Source: Azospirillum brasilense
GTDB lineage: Bacteria > Pseudomonadota > Alphaproteobacteria > Azospirillales > Azospirillaceae
Direction of reading: 5' to 3'
Length of the DNA stretch: 64,000 bases
NCBI RefSeq assembly: GCF_005222205.1
Contig: NZ_CP032347.1
Span: 558,001 to 622,000 of the forward strand
A program made the translations under genes and the position numbers. The notes below the pieces were generated by a model. That model was not told the origin of the DNA and ran no database searches. It saw nothing but the letters and a program-made list of their open reading frames with translations. This document shows, one piece after another, positions 16,416 through 24,223 of the stretch (its first letter is position 1; each line of letters starts with the position of its first letter).

Positions 16416-16793
16416 TCAGTCGTACTTGATGTAGGCGAAGCGCGGATCGTCCTTGGGCGTTCCCTCCAGCGCGCCGCCGTCACGGGCGGGCTGCCACTGG
16501 ATGACCTCCTCGATCTTGCGGGCGAGGTCGAAATCCTTGTCGGTGATGCCCTTGGCGGAATGGGTCTTCAGCCGCACCTCGACCCAGGCGTAGGAGGCGG
16601 TGAGGTCCGGGTGATGCCACGCCGCCTCGGCCAGATGGCCGACCGCGTTGATCACCATCAGGGTGCCCTTCCAACTGTTCGTCTTGTACTTCCGCCGGAT
16701 CCAGCCGTCCTCGAACCGCCACCGCGGCAATATTTGCTGCAGTCGCTCAGCGATTTCCGTATCGGAATAGGTGGTTTCCTGAACCGCGGTCAT
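16416..16793 (-). CDS. 4a-hydroxytetrahydrobiopterin dehydratase-like protein
   Basis: This 125-residue pterin-4a-carbinolamine dehydratase-fold protein has the typical active-site run LAEAAWHHPDL with paired histidines, plus WKGTLMVINAVGH and VRLKTHSAKGITDKDFDLA. It has an N-terminal extension of about 20 residues compared with minimal PhhB proteins. The gene is first in the fhc operon, so its pterin substrate is probably H4MPT-related rather than tetrahydrobiopterin; no aromatic amino acid hydroxylase is nearby. The exact role in methylotroph clusters is not established. The start at 16793 is close to the divergent promoter region. Confidence 0.85.
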   Translation of the reverse strand: MTAVQETTYSDTEIAERLQQILPRWRFEDGWIRRKYKTNSWKGTLMVINAVGHLAEAAWHHPDLTASYAWVEVRLKTHSAKGITDKDFDLARKIEEVIQWQPARDGGALEGTPKDDPRFAYIKYD

Positions 16794-16926
16794 GTCTTCC
16801 TCCCCGAAGTGACCGAACAGTCCTCACCCCGAAGAGGTATATACTATTGGATCGGGGTCTTTTTTTAACGCAAGATTATCATGACCAAAAGAACGACGCA
16901 ACTTTCCTTAAACGAGTGAGGTCCTC
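16794..16926. promoter_or_regulatory. Divergent intergenic region between the fhc operon and mptG
   Basis: This 133-base region separates two operons transcribed away from each other and is much more AT-rich than its surroundings, so it should hold both promoters. TATACT at 16840-16845 is a candidate -10 element for the plus strand, without a convincing -35. The inverted repeat at 16826-16858 and the T-run after it lie inside, and GTGAGG near 16917 is the mptG ribosome site. Confidence 0.6.
16826..16866 (+). terminator. Hairpin plus T-run in the mptG leader (possible attenuator)
   Basis: ACCCCGA (16826-16832) pairs perfectly with TCGGGGT (16852-16858) across a 19-base AT-rich loop, and is followed by C and seven T residues (16860-16866). 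On the plus strand this looks like a weak intrinsic terminator in front of mptG, not after any plus-strand gene. If a promoter lies upstream of it, it could attenuate the operon; if the promoter is the TATACT in its loop, it would have no such role. Confidence 0.4.
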
Positions 16927-17922
16927 ATGCCACTCGGCGTCGATGAAGTCAGGGAGTTGCGGGTCACGGCGCCCGCGCGATTGCATCTGGGTTTTCTCGA
17001 CATGAACGGCGGCCTGGGCCGCCGTTTCGGCAGCCTGGGGCTGACGCTCGACGGGATGGCGACGACCCTCCGGGCGCGCCCGTCCGACCGCCTCTGCGCG
17101 AGCGGCCCGTCGGCGGAGCGCGCGCTGACGGCCGCGCGGGCGGTCTGCGACCGCTTCCGCTGGCCGGCCCGCGCCGAACTGACCGTGGAGGAGGCCATTC
17201 CCGAGCATGTCGGGCTGGGCTCCGGCACCCAGCTCGGTCTGGCGGTCGGCACCGCGCTCGCGCATCTGCACGGGCGGCCTTCGACGGTCCGCCGCCTCGC
17301 CGCGGAACTGGAGCGCGGCGCCCGCTCCGGCATCGGGATCGGCGCCTTCGAGAAGGGCGGCGTGATCCTCGACGGCGGCCGCGGGCCGGACGACGCGCCG
17401 CCACCCATCGTCGCCCGCCTGCCCTTTCCGGAGGCGTGGCGCGTGCTGCTGATCCTGCACCGCGACGGCCAGGGTTTGCACGGCACCGCCGAGCTGCAGG
17501 CCTTCAAGGCGCTGCCGCCCTTTCCGGCGGAGCGGGCCGGACATCTCTGCCGCCTGATCGTCATGGCCGCCCTCCCCGCCCTGGTCGAGGGCGACGCCGA
17601 CCGTTTCGGGCGGGCGGTGGGCGAGCTGCAACGCACGGTGGGCGACCATTTCGCCCCGGTCCAGGGCGGCCGCTTCACCAGCCCGCTGGTCGCCGAGGCG
17701 CTGGCGTGGCTGGAGGCCGAGGGCATTCCCGGTGTCGGGCAGACGTCCTGGGGGCCGACCGGCTTCGCCATCGTCGGCGACGCCCGGCGGGCCGAGGCCC
17801 TGCTGGCGGAGGCGCGGCGCCGCTGGGCGGGGACCGCGCTGGACTTCCATCTGGCCCGCGGCCGCAACGACGGCGCGACGCTGGAATCCACCACCGACCG
17901 GGTGGTGCTGCGGGCCTCCTGA
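16927..17922 (+). CDS. mptG: Beta-ribofuranosylaminobenzene 5'-phosphate synthase
   Basis: This enzyme condenses 4-aminobenzoate (or 4-hydroxybenzoate) with PRPP, releasing CO2 and diphosphate, the committed step of H4MPT synthesis. The 331-residue protein has a GHMP-like fold with TAPARLHLGFLDMNGGLGRR at the N-terminus, PEHVGLGSGTQLGLAVG as the phosphate-binding loop and RSGIGIGAFEKGGVILDGG in the middle, all typical of beta-RFAP synthase. It starts the large plus-strand C1 operon at ATG 16927 with GTGAGG upstream; mtdB follows after 34 bases. Confidence 0.92.
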   Translation: MPLGVDEVRELRVTAPARLHLGFLDMNGGLGRRFGSLGLTLDGMATTLRARPSDRLCASGPSAERALTAARAVCDRFRWPARAELTVEEAIPEHVGLGSGTQLGLAVGTALAHLHGRPSTVRRLAAELERGARSGIGIGAFEKGGVILDGGRGPDDAPPPIVARLPFPEAWRVLLILHRDGQGLHGTAELQAFKALPPFPAERAGHLCRLIVMAALPALVEGDADRFGRAVGELQRTVGDHFAPVQGGRFTSPLVAEALAWLEAEGIPGVGQTSWGPTGFAIVGDARRAEALLAEARRRWAGTALDFHLARGRNDGATLESTTDRVVLRAS

Positions 17923-17956
17923 CCCCTCCACACCCGAGCCAAGCGGGAGGCGCGCC

Positions 17957-18853
17957 ATGGCCGCACCCTACGTTCTGCACATGCTGACGCCGCTGAAGCA
18001 CGTCAGCGCCTTCGACGTCAACATGGCGGCGGACGCCGGCATGGGACCGCTGTTCCCCTACACCGGCGTCGCGCTGGAGGAGGTCACCGGCATCACCCAG
18101 GACGCGATGTTCTCCCGGGACCCGGCGAACGCGGCGCGCACCGGGCTGTTCATCGGCGGGCGCGACGCCGTGCTGGCGCTCGACATGATGGACGCCGCGC
18201 GCAAGGCCATGTTCGCGCCCTTCACCATCTCGGTCATGGTCGATCCGTCGGGCGCCTTCACGACGGCCGGCGCTATGGTCGCCGTCGTCGAGCGCGCCCT
18301 GCGCCGCAGCCATCCGGACGGGATCAAGGGGCTGAATCTCAAGGTGTTCGGCGCGACCGGCGTGGTCGGCGGAATCGCCGCCGTGATCGCGGCGCTGGCC
18401 GGCGCGCGCGTCACCCTGGTCAGCCACCGCGGCCTGTCGGGCGTGGAACCGAAGGCCGCCGAGTTCCGGCGGCGCTTCGGGGTGGAGCTGGCCTGCGCGG
18501 ATGCGCCCGACGACACGGCGCGGGAGGCGCTGCTCGCCGATGCCGAGGTGGTGTTCGGCTGCGGCCGGGCCGGCGTGCAGATCCTGTCGGCGCGCAACCT
18601 CGCCGCGGCGGGCCGCCTGCTGGTCGCGGCGGACATCAACGCGGTGCCGCCGTCCGGGATTGAAGGGGTCGGCCCCAAAGACGACGGCACGCCGCTCCCC
18701 GGCGGGCGTGGCGTCGGGGTCGGAGCGCTGGCGGTCGGCGCCGTCAAGTTCCGGGTGCAGCACGCCCTGCTGACGCGTCTCGCCGCAACGAAGACGGCGG
18801 TGTATCTGGATTTCTGCGATGCCTACGACGCCGCCCGCCAGATCGCCGGCTGA
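17957..18853 (+). CDS. mtdB: NAD(P)-dependent methylene-H4MPT dehydrogenase
   Basis: MtdB oxidises methylene-H4MPT to methenyl-H4MPT with NAD(P)+ in the formaldehyde oxidation route. The 298-residue protein starts MAAPYVLHMLTPLKHVSAFD and shows FPYTGVALEEVTGITQDAMF, FTISVMVDPSGAFTTAGAMV and a Rossmann segment VFGATGVVGGIAAVIAALAG. These match MtdA/MtdB, and the MtdB call follows from linkage with mch, fae and fhc. The ATG at 17957 is preceded by GGGAGG. It lies between mptG and the first ATP-grasp gene. Confidence 0.92.
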   Translation: MAAPYVLHMLTPLKHVSAFDVNMAADAGMGPLFPYTGVALEEVTGITQDAMFSRDPANAARTGLFIGGRDAVLALDMMDAARKAMFAPFTISVMVDPSGAFTTAGAMVAVVERALRRSHPDGIKGLNLKVFGATGVVGGIAAVIAALAGARVTLVSHRGLSGVEPKAAEFRRRFGVELACADAPDDTAREALLADAEVVFGCGRAGVQILSARNLAAAGRLLVAADINAVPPSGIEGVGPKDDGTPLPGGRGVGVGALAVGAVKFRVQHALLTRLAATKTAVYLDFCDAYDAARQIAG

Positions 18854-18857
18854 CGCG

Positions 18858-19970
18858 GTGACGGAGGGTCCAGACATCGTCGTTGCGGCCCTGTCGGCGC
18901 GGGCGCTCGCCGCCGCCGCCCGCCGCGCCGGCCGGCGGCCGGCGGCCATCGATCTGTTCGCCGATCTGGATACCAAGCAGCTTGCCGAGCCCTGCCTGCG
19001 CCTGCTCGCCGAAGGTCTGCGCCTGGAGTCCGCTCCCCTTCGGGATGCCCTGGCGCGGACGGAGCTGCGCGGTCTGCCGCTGGTCTACGGCGCCGGCTTC
19101 GAAGACGACCCGGCGCTTCTGGCGCGCCTCGCGGAGGACCGTCCGCTGATGGGCAACCGGCCCGACGTGGTGGCGCGCATCAAGGACCCGTTCCGCTTCG
19201 CCACCCTCCTTGACCGGCTCGGCATTCCCCATCCTACGGTCGCGCCGGCCTTGGACGGATCGCCCGGCGACCATCTGCGGAAGCGGATCGGCGGCAGCGG
19301 CGGCGCGCACATCACCCCTGCGACGAGCGGAAAACCCCAGCCGGGCTGGTACATCCAGCGACGCGTCGCCGGCCATGCCCTGTCGGTCCTCTTTCTCGCG
19401 GACGGCGACCGCGCGGTCATCGTCGGGCTGAGCCGGCAGTGGACCGCGCCGACCGCGGCCAGCCCCTACCGCTACGGCGGGGCGGCCGGACCGTGGCGCT
19501 GTCCGGAGCGGTGGACCCCGACCTTGCCCGCCATGATCAATCGCCTTGCGGCGGCGTTCGAGCTGGTCGGGCTGAACAGCGCCGATTTCCTGGTGACCGG
19601 GTCGAACTTTCATCTGTTGGAGATCAATCCGCGTCCCGGCGCGACGCTGGACGTCTTCGACCGCCCGCCGCTGTCGCCGCTGCTGGGCCTCCACCTGGAC
19701 GCCTGCGCCGGGCGCCTGCCCGACCGCCTTCCGGCCTTGCCGGGATGCCGGGCGGCGGCGGTGCTCTACGCCGACGCGCCCACCCGGATCGAGGCGGGCC
19801 GGCGCTGGCCGGCCTGGACCGCGGACCGGCCGGCGGCACCGGCCCTCATCGGGCGCGGCGAGCCGGTCTGCACGGTGTTCGGGGAAGGTCCCAGCACCGC
19901 AGCGGCGCGGCGTGATGCCGAGCGGCGGCAACGCGAACTGGCGGCCCTCGCCGCGATGGAGATGCAGTGA
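18858..19970 (+). CDS. ATP-grasp protein of the H4MPT cluster
   Basis: An ATP-grasp ligase-like protein of about 370 residues. An N-terminal Rossmann-like part (DIVVAALSARALAAAARRAG) is followed by FRFATLLDRLGIPHPTV, the ATP-binding KRIGGSGGAHITPA region, and the metal-binding FHLLEINPRPGATLDVFD near residue 255. Homologues recur in methylotroph C1 clusters; the reaction is unknown but should be an ATP-dependent ligation in H4MPT or methylofuran synthesis. The start is uncertain: GTG 18858 follows the mtdB stop by four bases, while an in-frame ATG at 18819 would overlap mtdB by 35 bases. A repeat separates it from mch. Confidence 0.78.
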   Translation: MTEGPDIVVAALSARALAAAARRAGRRPAAIDLFADLDTKQLAEPCLRLLAEGLRLESAPLRDALARTELRGLPLVYGAGFEDDPALLARLAEDRPLMGNRPDVVARIKDPFRFATLLDRLGIPHPTVAPALDGSPGDHLRKRIGGSGGAHITPATSGKPQPGWYIQRRVAGHALSVLFLADGDRAVIVGLSRQWTAPTAASPYRYGGAAGPWRCPERWTPTLPAMINRLAAAFELVGLNSADFLVTGSNFHLLEINPRPGATLDVFDRPPLSPLLGLHLDACAGRLPDRLPALPGCRAAAVLYADAPTRIEAGRRWPAWTADRPAAPALIGRGEPVCTVFGEGPSTAAARRDAERRQRELAALAAMEMQ

Positions 19971-20022
19971 TGATCACAGTCCCCTCCGCTGACCTGTGCC
20001 GGCAGCTCGCGCACTTGATGCT

Positions 20023-20139
20023 CCCTCTCCCCCCTGGGGAGAGGGTTGGGGTGAGGGGGTTGCGCTTTTGCCGGGCGCTCCGCCACGCGCATCCCCCTCA
20101 CCGGCCCTCCGGGCCACCCTCTCCCCAGAGGGGAGAGGG
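20023..20139. repeat. Multi-hairpin palindromic intergenic repeat, copy 2
   Basis: Two perfect 10-bp hairpins of the same family (20023-20032 with 20036-20045, loop CCT; and 20117-20126 with 20130-20139, loop AGA) flank a GGCCC-TCC-GGGCC hairpin and complementary GTGAGGGGG and CCCCCTCAC arms. The overall plan matches 9374-9509. Here it lies inside an operon. Its last arm, GGGGAGAGGG, ends five bases before the mch ATG and so serves as its ribosome binding site. Confidence 0.87.
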
Positions 20140-20144
20140 CTAAA

Positions 20145-21134
20145 ATGGCCAAGCCCCACACCCCAGATCCGCGTCCAAGCCTCGCCGCGCTGTCGGCGCC
20201 TCTGGTCGAACGGCTGGTGGCCGACGCCCCGCTGCTCCGCCTCGGCATCGAAAGGGTCGGCGGGGCCTGCGTCGTCGATGCCGGGATCGGCCATCCCGGC
20301 GGGCTGGAGGCCGGACGGCGCATCGCTGAACTCTGCATGGGCGGTCTTGGCCGGGTCGCGTTTGGACCGGTCCCCGGCCCGCCATCCTGGCCGTTCGGTG
20401 TTACCGTCCACAGCGCGCAGCCGGTCCTCGCTTGCCTCGGCAGTCAATACGCCGGCTGGAGCCTCAGCCACGGCAGCGGCAAGGGCGCCTTCTTCGCGCT
20501 GGGCTCCGGCCCCGGCCGCGCGCTGGCACGGCAGGAGGCGCTGTTCGACGAGCTGGCCTACCGCGACAGCGCCGAAGCGGCGGCCTTCGTCATGGAGGCG
20601 ACGGCGGTGCCCCCCGCCGACCTGATCGGCCACATCGCCGCCACCTGCGGCATCGCCGCGGACCGGCTGACCCTGGTCCTCACTCCGACGCAGAGCCTCG
20701 CGGGGACCACCCAGGTTGTCGCCCGCGTGCTGGAGGTCGCCCTGCACAAGCTGCATGCCCTCGGCTTCCCGCTCGACCGCGTCGTCGACGGCATCGGCAT
20801 GGCGCCGCTTCCCCCACCCGGTGGCAAGTTCCTCACTGCGATGGGCCGCACCAACGACGCGATCCTCTACGGCGGGACGGTCCATCTGCACGTCACCGGT
20901 CCGGACGACGCGGCGGAGGATCTGGCCAAGCGCCTGCCTTCCGCCGCCTCGCGGGATCACGGGCGCCCCTTCGCGGAAATCTTCGCGGCGGCGAAGGGAG
21001 ACTTCTACGCCATCGATTCCATGCTGTTCAGCCCGGCGCGCGTGACCGTCACCGCGCTGGACAGCGGACGCAGCTTCCACGGCGGAACCCTGGCGCCGGA
21101 CCTCGTGGAGCGCTCGTTCCGCGATGTCCGGTGA
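20145..21134 (+). CDS. mch: Methenyl-H4MPT cyclohydrolase
   Basis: Mch converts methenyl-H4MPT to 5-formyl-H4MPT, between MtdB and the Fhc complex. The 329-residue protein shows VDAGIGHPGGLEAGRRIAEL, CLGSQYAGWSLSHG, FFALGSGPGRALA, TQSLAGTTQVVARVLEVALH and MGRTNDAILYGGTVHL, all characteristic of Mch. The start ATG at 20145 uses the last arm of the preceding palindromic repeat as its Shine-Dalgarno sequence. The 3' end overlaps the following ATP-grasp gene by 11 bases, so the two are translationally coupled. Confidence 0.94.
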   Translation: MAKPHTPDPRPSLAALSAPLVERLVADAPLLRLGIERVGGACVVDAGIGHPGGLEAGRRIAELCMGGLGRVAFGPVPGPPSWPFGVTVHSAQPVLACLGSQYAGWSLSHGSGKGAFFALGSGPGRALARQEALFDELAYRDSAEAAAFVMEATAVPPADLIGHIAATCGIAADRLTLVLTPTQSLAGTTQVVARVLEVALHKLHALGFPLDRVVDGIGMAPLPPPGGKFLTAMGRTNDAILYGGTVHLHVTGPDDAAEDLAKRLPSAASRDHGRPFAEIFAAAKGDFYAIDSMLFSPARVTVTALDSGRSFHGGTLAPDLVERSFRDVR

Positions 21135-22011
21135 GCGCGCTGCCCTGATCCTCACCGAACGGCCCGACTGGCATACGCCGCGGCTGGTCCGGGCCATCGA
21201 GGCGCGCGGCCTGCCCTGCCGCTGCGTCTCGCCGCGGCGCTGCGGGATCGCCGTCGGTCACACGGCGACGGGCCTGCTGATCCCCGGCTTCGAGGATACG
21301 CTGCCGGCGGGCGTCTTCGTCCGCGCGGTCGGCCAGGGCAGTTTCGAGCAGGTGACGCTGCGCCTGGGCGTGCTCCACGCGCTGCGCGACCTCGGGGTAC
21401 CGGTCTGCAACGACGCGCAGGCCATCGAGCGCTGCGTGGACAAGAGCATGACGAGCTTCCTGTTGGCCCGCGCCGGCCTGCCCACCCCGCCGGCCCTTGC
21501 CACGCAGGAGCCCGAACCCGCCCGATACATCCTCGACCGCGCGCCCGACCAGGTGCTGAAACCGTTGTTCGGCGCCCAGGGGCGCGGCCTGCAACGGTTG
21601 GACGGACCTGACGCGCTCCCCGACGCCGAAGCGGTCGGCAGCGTCTACTACCTCCAGCCCTTCATCCCGCCACGGAGCGAGGGCGCGTGGCAGGACCGCC
21701 GCGTCTTCGTGACCGGCGGGCGGGCGGTCGCCGCGATGACCCGGCACGGGCGGAGCTGGATCACCAACGTCCATCAGGGGGCGGCGTGCGAAGCCGCCCC
21801 GGCGGACGACGAACCCGCCACCCTCGCCGTCCGCGCCGCGGCGGCGGTCGGCGCGAGCTATGCCGGTGTCGATCTGATCCAGGACCGGGCGGGGCGCTGG
21901 CTGGTGCTGGAGGTCAACAGCATGCCGGCGTGGCAAGGCCTGCAGCGGGTCAGCGCGGTGGACATCGCCGACGCGCTGGCCGCCGACTTCGTGGAGCGCG
22001 TCGGCGCATGA
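21124..22011 (+). CDS. RimK-like ATP-grasp ligase (H4MPT:glutamate ligase type)
   Basis: A 295-residue ATP-grasp protein of the RimK/MptN type. An N-terminal domain (AALILTERPDWHTPRLVRAI) is followed by NDAQAIERCVDKSMTSFLLA, DQVLKPLFGAQGRGLQRL as the ATP-binding loop, and the metal site WLVLEVNSMPAWQGLQRV. In methanogens MptN adds glutamate to the H4MPT side chain; bacterial dephospho-H4MPT has a different side chain, so the substrate here is uncertain. The position after mch matches the gene that follows mch in the Methylobacterium cluster (orf5, from memory). It overlaps both neighbours. Confidence 0.82.
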   Translation: MSGERAALILTERPDWHTPRLVRAIEARGLPCRCVSPRRCGIAVGHTATGLLIPGFEDTLPAGVFVRAVGQGSFEQVTLRLGVLHALRDLGVPVCNDAQAIERCVDKSMTSFLLARAGLPTPPALATQEPEPARYILDRAPDQVLKPLFGAQGRGLQRLDGPDALPDAEAVGSVYYLQPFIPPRSEGAWQDRRVFVTGGRAVAAMTRHGRSWITNVHQGAACEAAPADDEPATLAVRAAAAVGASYAGVDLIQDRAGRWLVLEVNSMPAWQGLQRVSAVDIADALAADFVERVGA

Positions 22012-22952
22012 TCGGTGGGCCTACGATCGACTGGGCGCCGATCCCACCCGACCCGGCCTCCGGCGTGGCCGGCGCCTACCGCGCCGCCTGCCATCTCGAA
22101 CTGCGCGCGCTGAAGCCCGGCAATGTGCACATCCACGCCGAGGGGCACGGCATGACCGTTGCCCAGTTTCTCGCCAGCGCCGACGCCACCGCACCCATCC
22201 TCGCACGGCCGGGGCTGAGCGTCGGGGAGCGGCTGCACGCGGCCGTCCAGGCCACGCGCGCGGCCGTCGGCTGCAACACCAACCTCGGCATCCTGCTGCT
22301 CGCCGCACCGCTGGCCCAGGCCGCGCTGATGACCGGCGGCGGTCCCCTGCGCGACCGGCTGGGCCATGTCCTCGCCAGTCTGACGGTGGCGGACGCGGAG
22401 CTGGCTTTCCAGGCGATCGCGCTGGCCGAACCCGCCGGGCTGGGCCGCGTCGAAGGGGCGGACGTGCACGCCCCGGCGCGGGTGACCCTGCTCGACGCCA
22501 TGCGGGAGGCACGGGACCGCGACACCATCGCCCGGCAATACGCGACGGGCTTCGCGGACGTCTTCGACACCGGCGTGCCGGGCCTGCGGCGATGGCTGGA
22601 CGCCGGGGCGGGGTTCGAGCAGGCTACGGAGATGATTTATGTCGAATTCCTCGCCACCCTGCCCGACAGCCATGTCACCCGAAAATACGGGCGGGAGCGT
22701 TCTGAATGGTTACGCGCGCGGGCTTCGGAATTGAGGGAAAACGCGGCCCCGGATCGTGCATTCACGCTAACGCGATCGCGCTTGGCGGAACTGGACCGTG
22801 ACCTCAAATACAATGGCGTCAACCCGGGTACGACCGCGGATATTGTCGTGGGTTGCCTTTTTGCATTCTGGCTCATGCAATCCCCGCAGCCGCCCGTCAT
22901 AACGGACGTTCTTCAAAACGACGCGCTCCGCGAAGAACGTCGGAAACGCTAG
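22008..22952 (+). CDS. Triphosphoribosyl-dephospho-CoA synthase-like protein (CitG family)
   Basis: A 314-residue CitG-fold protein with LELRALKPGNVHIHAEGHGM, AVGCNTNLGILLLAAPLAQA and a C-terminal NGVNPGTTADIVVGCLFAFW. CitG makes the citrate lyase prosthetic-group precursor, but no citrate lyase is here. In C1 clusters such a gene (orf7 in Methylobacterium, from memory) precedes fae and probably transfers a phosphoribosyl group during H4MPT synthesis. The start ATG at 22008 overlaps the previous stop. The last 270 bases use visibly more AT-ending codons than the rest of the operon, just before fae. Confidence 0.82.
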   Translation: MIGGPTIDWAPIPPDPASGVAGAYRAACHLELRALKPGNVHIHAEGHGMTVAQFLASADATAPILARPGLSVGERLHAAVQATRAAVGCNTNLGILLLAAPLAQAALMTGGGPLRDRLGHVLASLTVADAELAFQAIALAEPAGLGRVEGADVHAPARVTLLDAMREARDRDTIARQYATGFADVFDTGVPGLRRWLDAGAGFEQATEMIYVEFLATLPDSHVTRKYGRERSEWLRARASELRENAAPDRAFTLTRSRLAELDRDLKYNGVNPGTTADIVVGCLFAFWLMQSPQPPVITDVLQNDALREERRKR

Positions 22953-22963
22953 GGAGAAAGGAC

Positions 22964-23491
22964 ATGCCGATGTGGGGAGGACAGTCCACGAAGATCAACC
23001 GCGTGCTCGTCGGCGAGTCGCTGGTCGGTGATGGGAACGAGGTCGCCCACATCGACCTGATCATGGGACCGCGCGGCAGCGCCGTGGAAACGGCCTTCTG
23101 CAACGCGCTGACCAACAACAAGGACGGCTTCACCGCCCTTCTCGCCGTCGTGGCACCCAACCTGATGTGCAAGCCGGCGACCATCCTGTTCAACAAGGTC
23201 ACCATCAAGGGCGCGGAGCAGGCCGTGCAGATGTTCGGCCCCGCCCAGCACGCCGTCGCCAAGGCGGTGGCCGACTGCGTGTCGGAAGGCACCATCCCGC
23301 AGGACGAGATCGACAACATCTTCATCTGCGTCGGCGTCTTCATCCACTGGGAAGCCAAGGACAACGCCAAGATCCAGGACTACAACTACCGCGCCACCAA
23401 GGAGGCCATCGAACGCGCGGTCGCCAGCTTCCCGAGCGCGCAGGACCTGATGAACCAGAAGGACAAGGTGAAGCATCCCTTCGCCGCGTGA
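22964..23491 (+). CDS. fae: Formaldehyde-activating enzyme
   Basis: Fae condenses formaldehyde with H4MPT to methylene-H4MPT, protecting the cell from formaldehyde made by the dehydrogenase. The 175-residue protein has the family core GESLVGDGNEVAHIDLIMGP with the catalytic-type His29, then NALTNNKDGFTALLAVVAPN, KPATILFNKVTIKGAEQAV, MFGPAQHAVAKAVADCV and CVGVFIHWEAKD. The N-terminus MPMWGGQSTKINRVLVGE supports the ATG at 22964, which has AGGGAGAAAGG upstream. It lies 11 bases after the CitG-like gene and faces the HisA-like gene with only five bases between stops. Confidence 0.95.
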   Translation: MPMWGGQSTKINRVLVGESLVGDGNEVAHIDLIMGPRGSAVETAFCNALTNNKDGFTALLAVVAPNLMCKPATILFNKVTIKGAEQAVQMFGPAQHAVAKAVADCVSEGTIPQDEIDNIFICVGVFIHWEAKDNAKIQDYNYRATKEAIERAVASFPSAQDLMNQKDKVKHPFAA

Positions 23492-23496
23492 CCGGC

Positions 23497-24204
23497 CTAC
23501 CGGTTCAGGCCATCCAGTTCCGCGCCGCCGATGCGGCCGTCGTGCAGCGCCGTCGCCACCAGGGCGCCGGCGCTGCCGCGCGCCGCGAGGTTCCGGAGAT
23601 CGTCGCCGTCGCGCACCCCGCCGGCGGCGAACAGGCTGGCCTGCGGCTTGGTCCGACCGATCTCGGCGAGGCGGCTCCAGTCCGGCCCCTCCCCCGACCC
23701 AACGCGGGCCAAGGTCATGACGATGATCCGCTGCGGCCACAGGTCGGGATGGTCCGGCAGGTCCGCTGGCCCGACGAAACGGTCGCGGAAGTCGAGCGAC
23801 AGGATCACCCGCTCCCAGGCTGGATCGGCCTTCAGCGCGGCGAGCGGCGCGAGACCGTCCAGGCTCTCGCTGCCGAGCACCGCGTCGCCGAGCCCCGACG
23901 CGACGAAGCCGCGCACCGCGTCGGCGCTGCGGAACCCGGCATCGACCCAGAATCCGACATCCGGAAAGGCCGCTTTCAGCCGCGCCAGCGCCGGCCGGTT
24001 GTCGCCGCTGCCCTGGATGGCGTCGAGGTCGGCGGCATAGACGACGCGGAACGGATGCAGGCGCAGCAGTCCGCCGACCACCGCCACCGGGTCGTTGCCG
24101 GCGCACAGCGAGGAGTGCAAGGGCCGATAACAGCCTCGGTCGCCGCGGCGGGCGTGCACCACGCCGTCCTCCCTGAGGTCGATCACCGGAACGACGTGGA
24201 ACAT
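23497..24204 (-). CDS. HisA-like TIM-barrel protein of the C1 cluster
   Basis: A 235-residue HisA/HisF-family barrel with MFHVVPVIDLREDGVVHARR at the N-terminus (Asp9 in the position of the first HisA catalytic aspartate), VVYAADLDAIQGSGDN, FWVDAGFRSADAV, RVILSLDFRDR (second aspartate) and SLFAAGGVRDGDDLRNLAAR with the phosphate-binding loop. It is a paralogue, not histidine biosynthesis: no other his genes are near, and such genes recur in H4MPT clusters. The substrate is unknown. It is the only gene on the minus strand between 16927 and 28149. The start at 24204 has a GGGGGTGGGAG site and lies 19 bases from a divergent start. Confidence 0.8.
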   Translation of the reverse strand: MFHVVPVIDLREDGVVHARRGDRGCYRPLHSSLCAGNDPVAVVGGLLRLHPFRVVYAADLDAIQGSGDNRPALARLKAAFPDVGFWVDAGFRSADAVRGFVASGLGDAVLGSESLDGLAPLAALKADPAWERVILSLDFRDRFVGPADLPDHPDLWPQRIIVMTLARVGSGEGPDWSRLAEIGRTKPQASLFAAGGVRDGDDLRNLAARGSAGALVATALHDGRIGGAELDGLNR

Positions 24205-24223
24205 CTCCCACCCCCTCGGCTGC

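Noticed and set aside
22008..22952. CitG-like gene taken as part of citrate lyase synthesis
   Set aside because: No citrate lyase genes are nearby and the position between the RimK-like ligase and fae matches the methylotroph C1 cluster.
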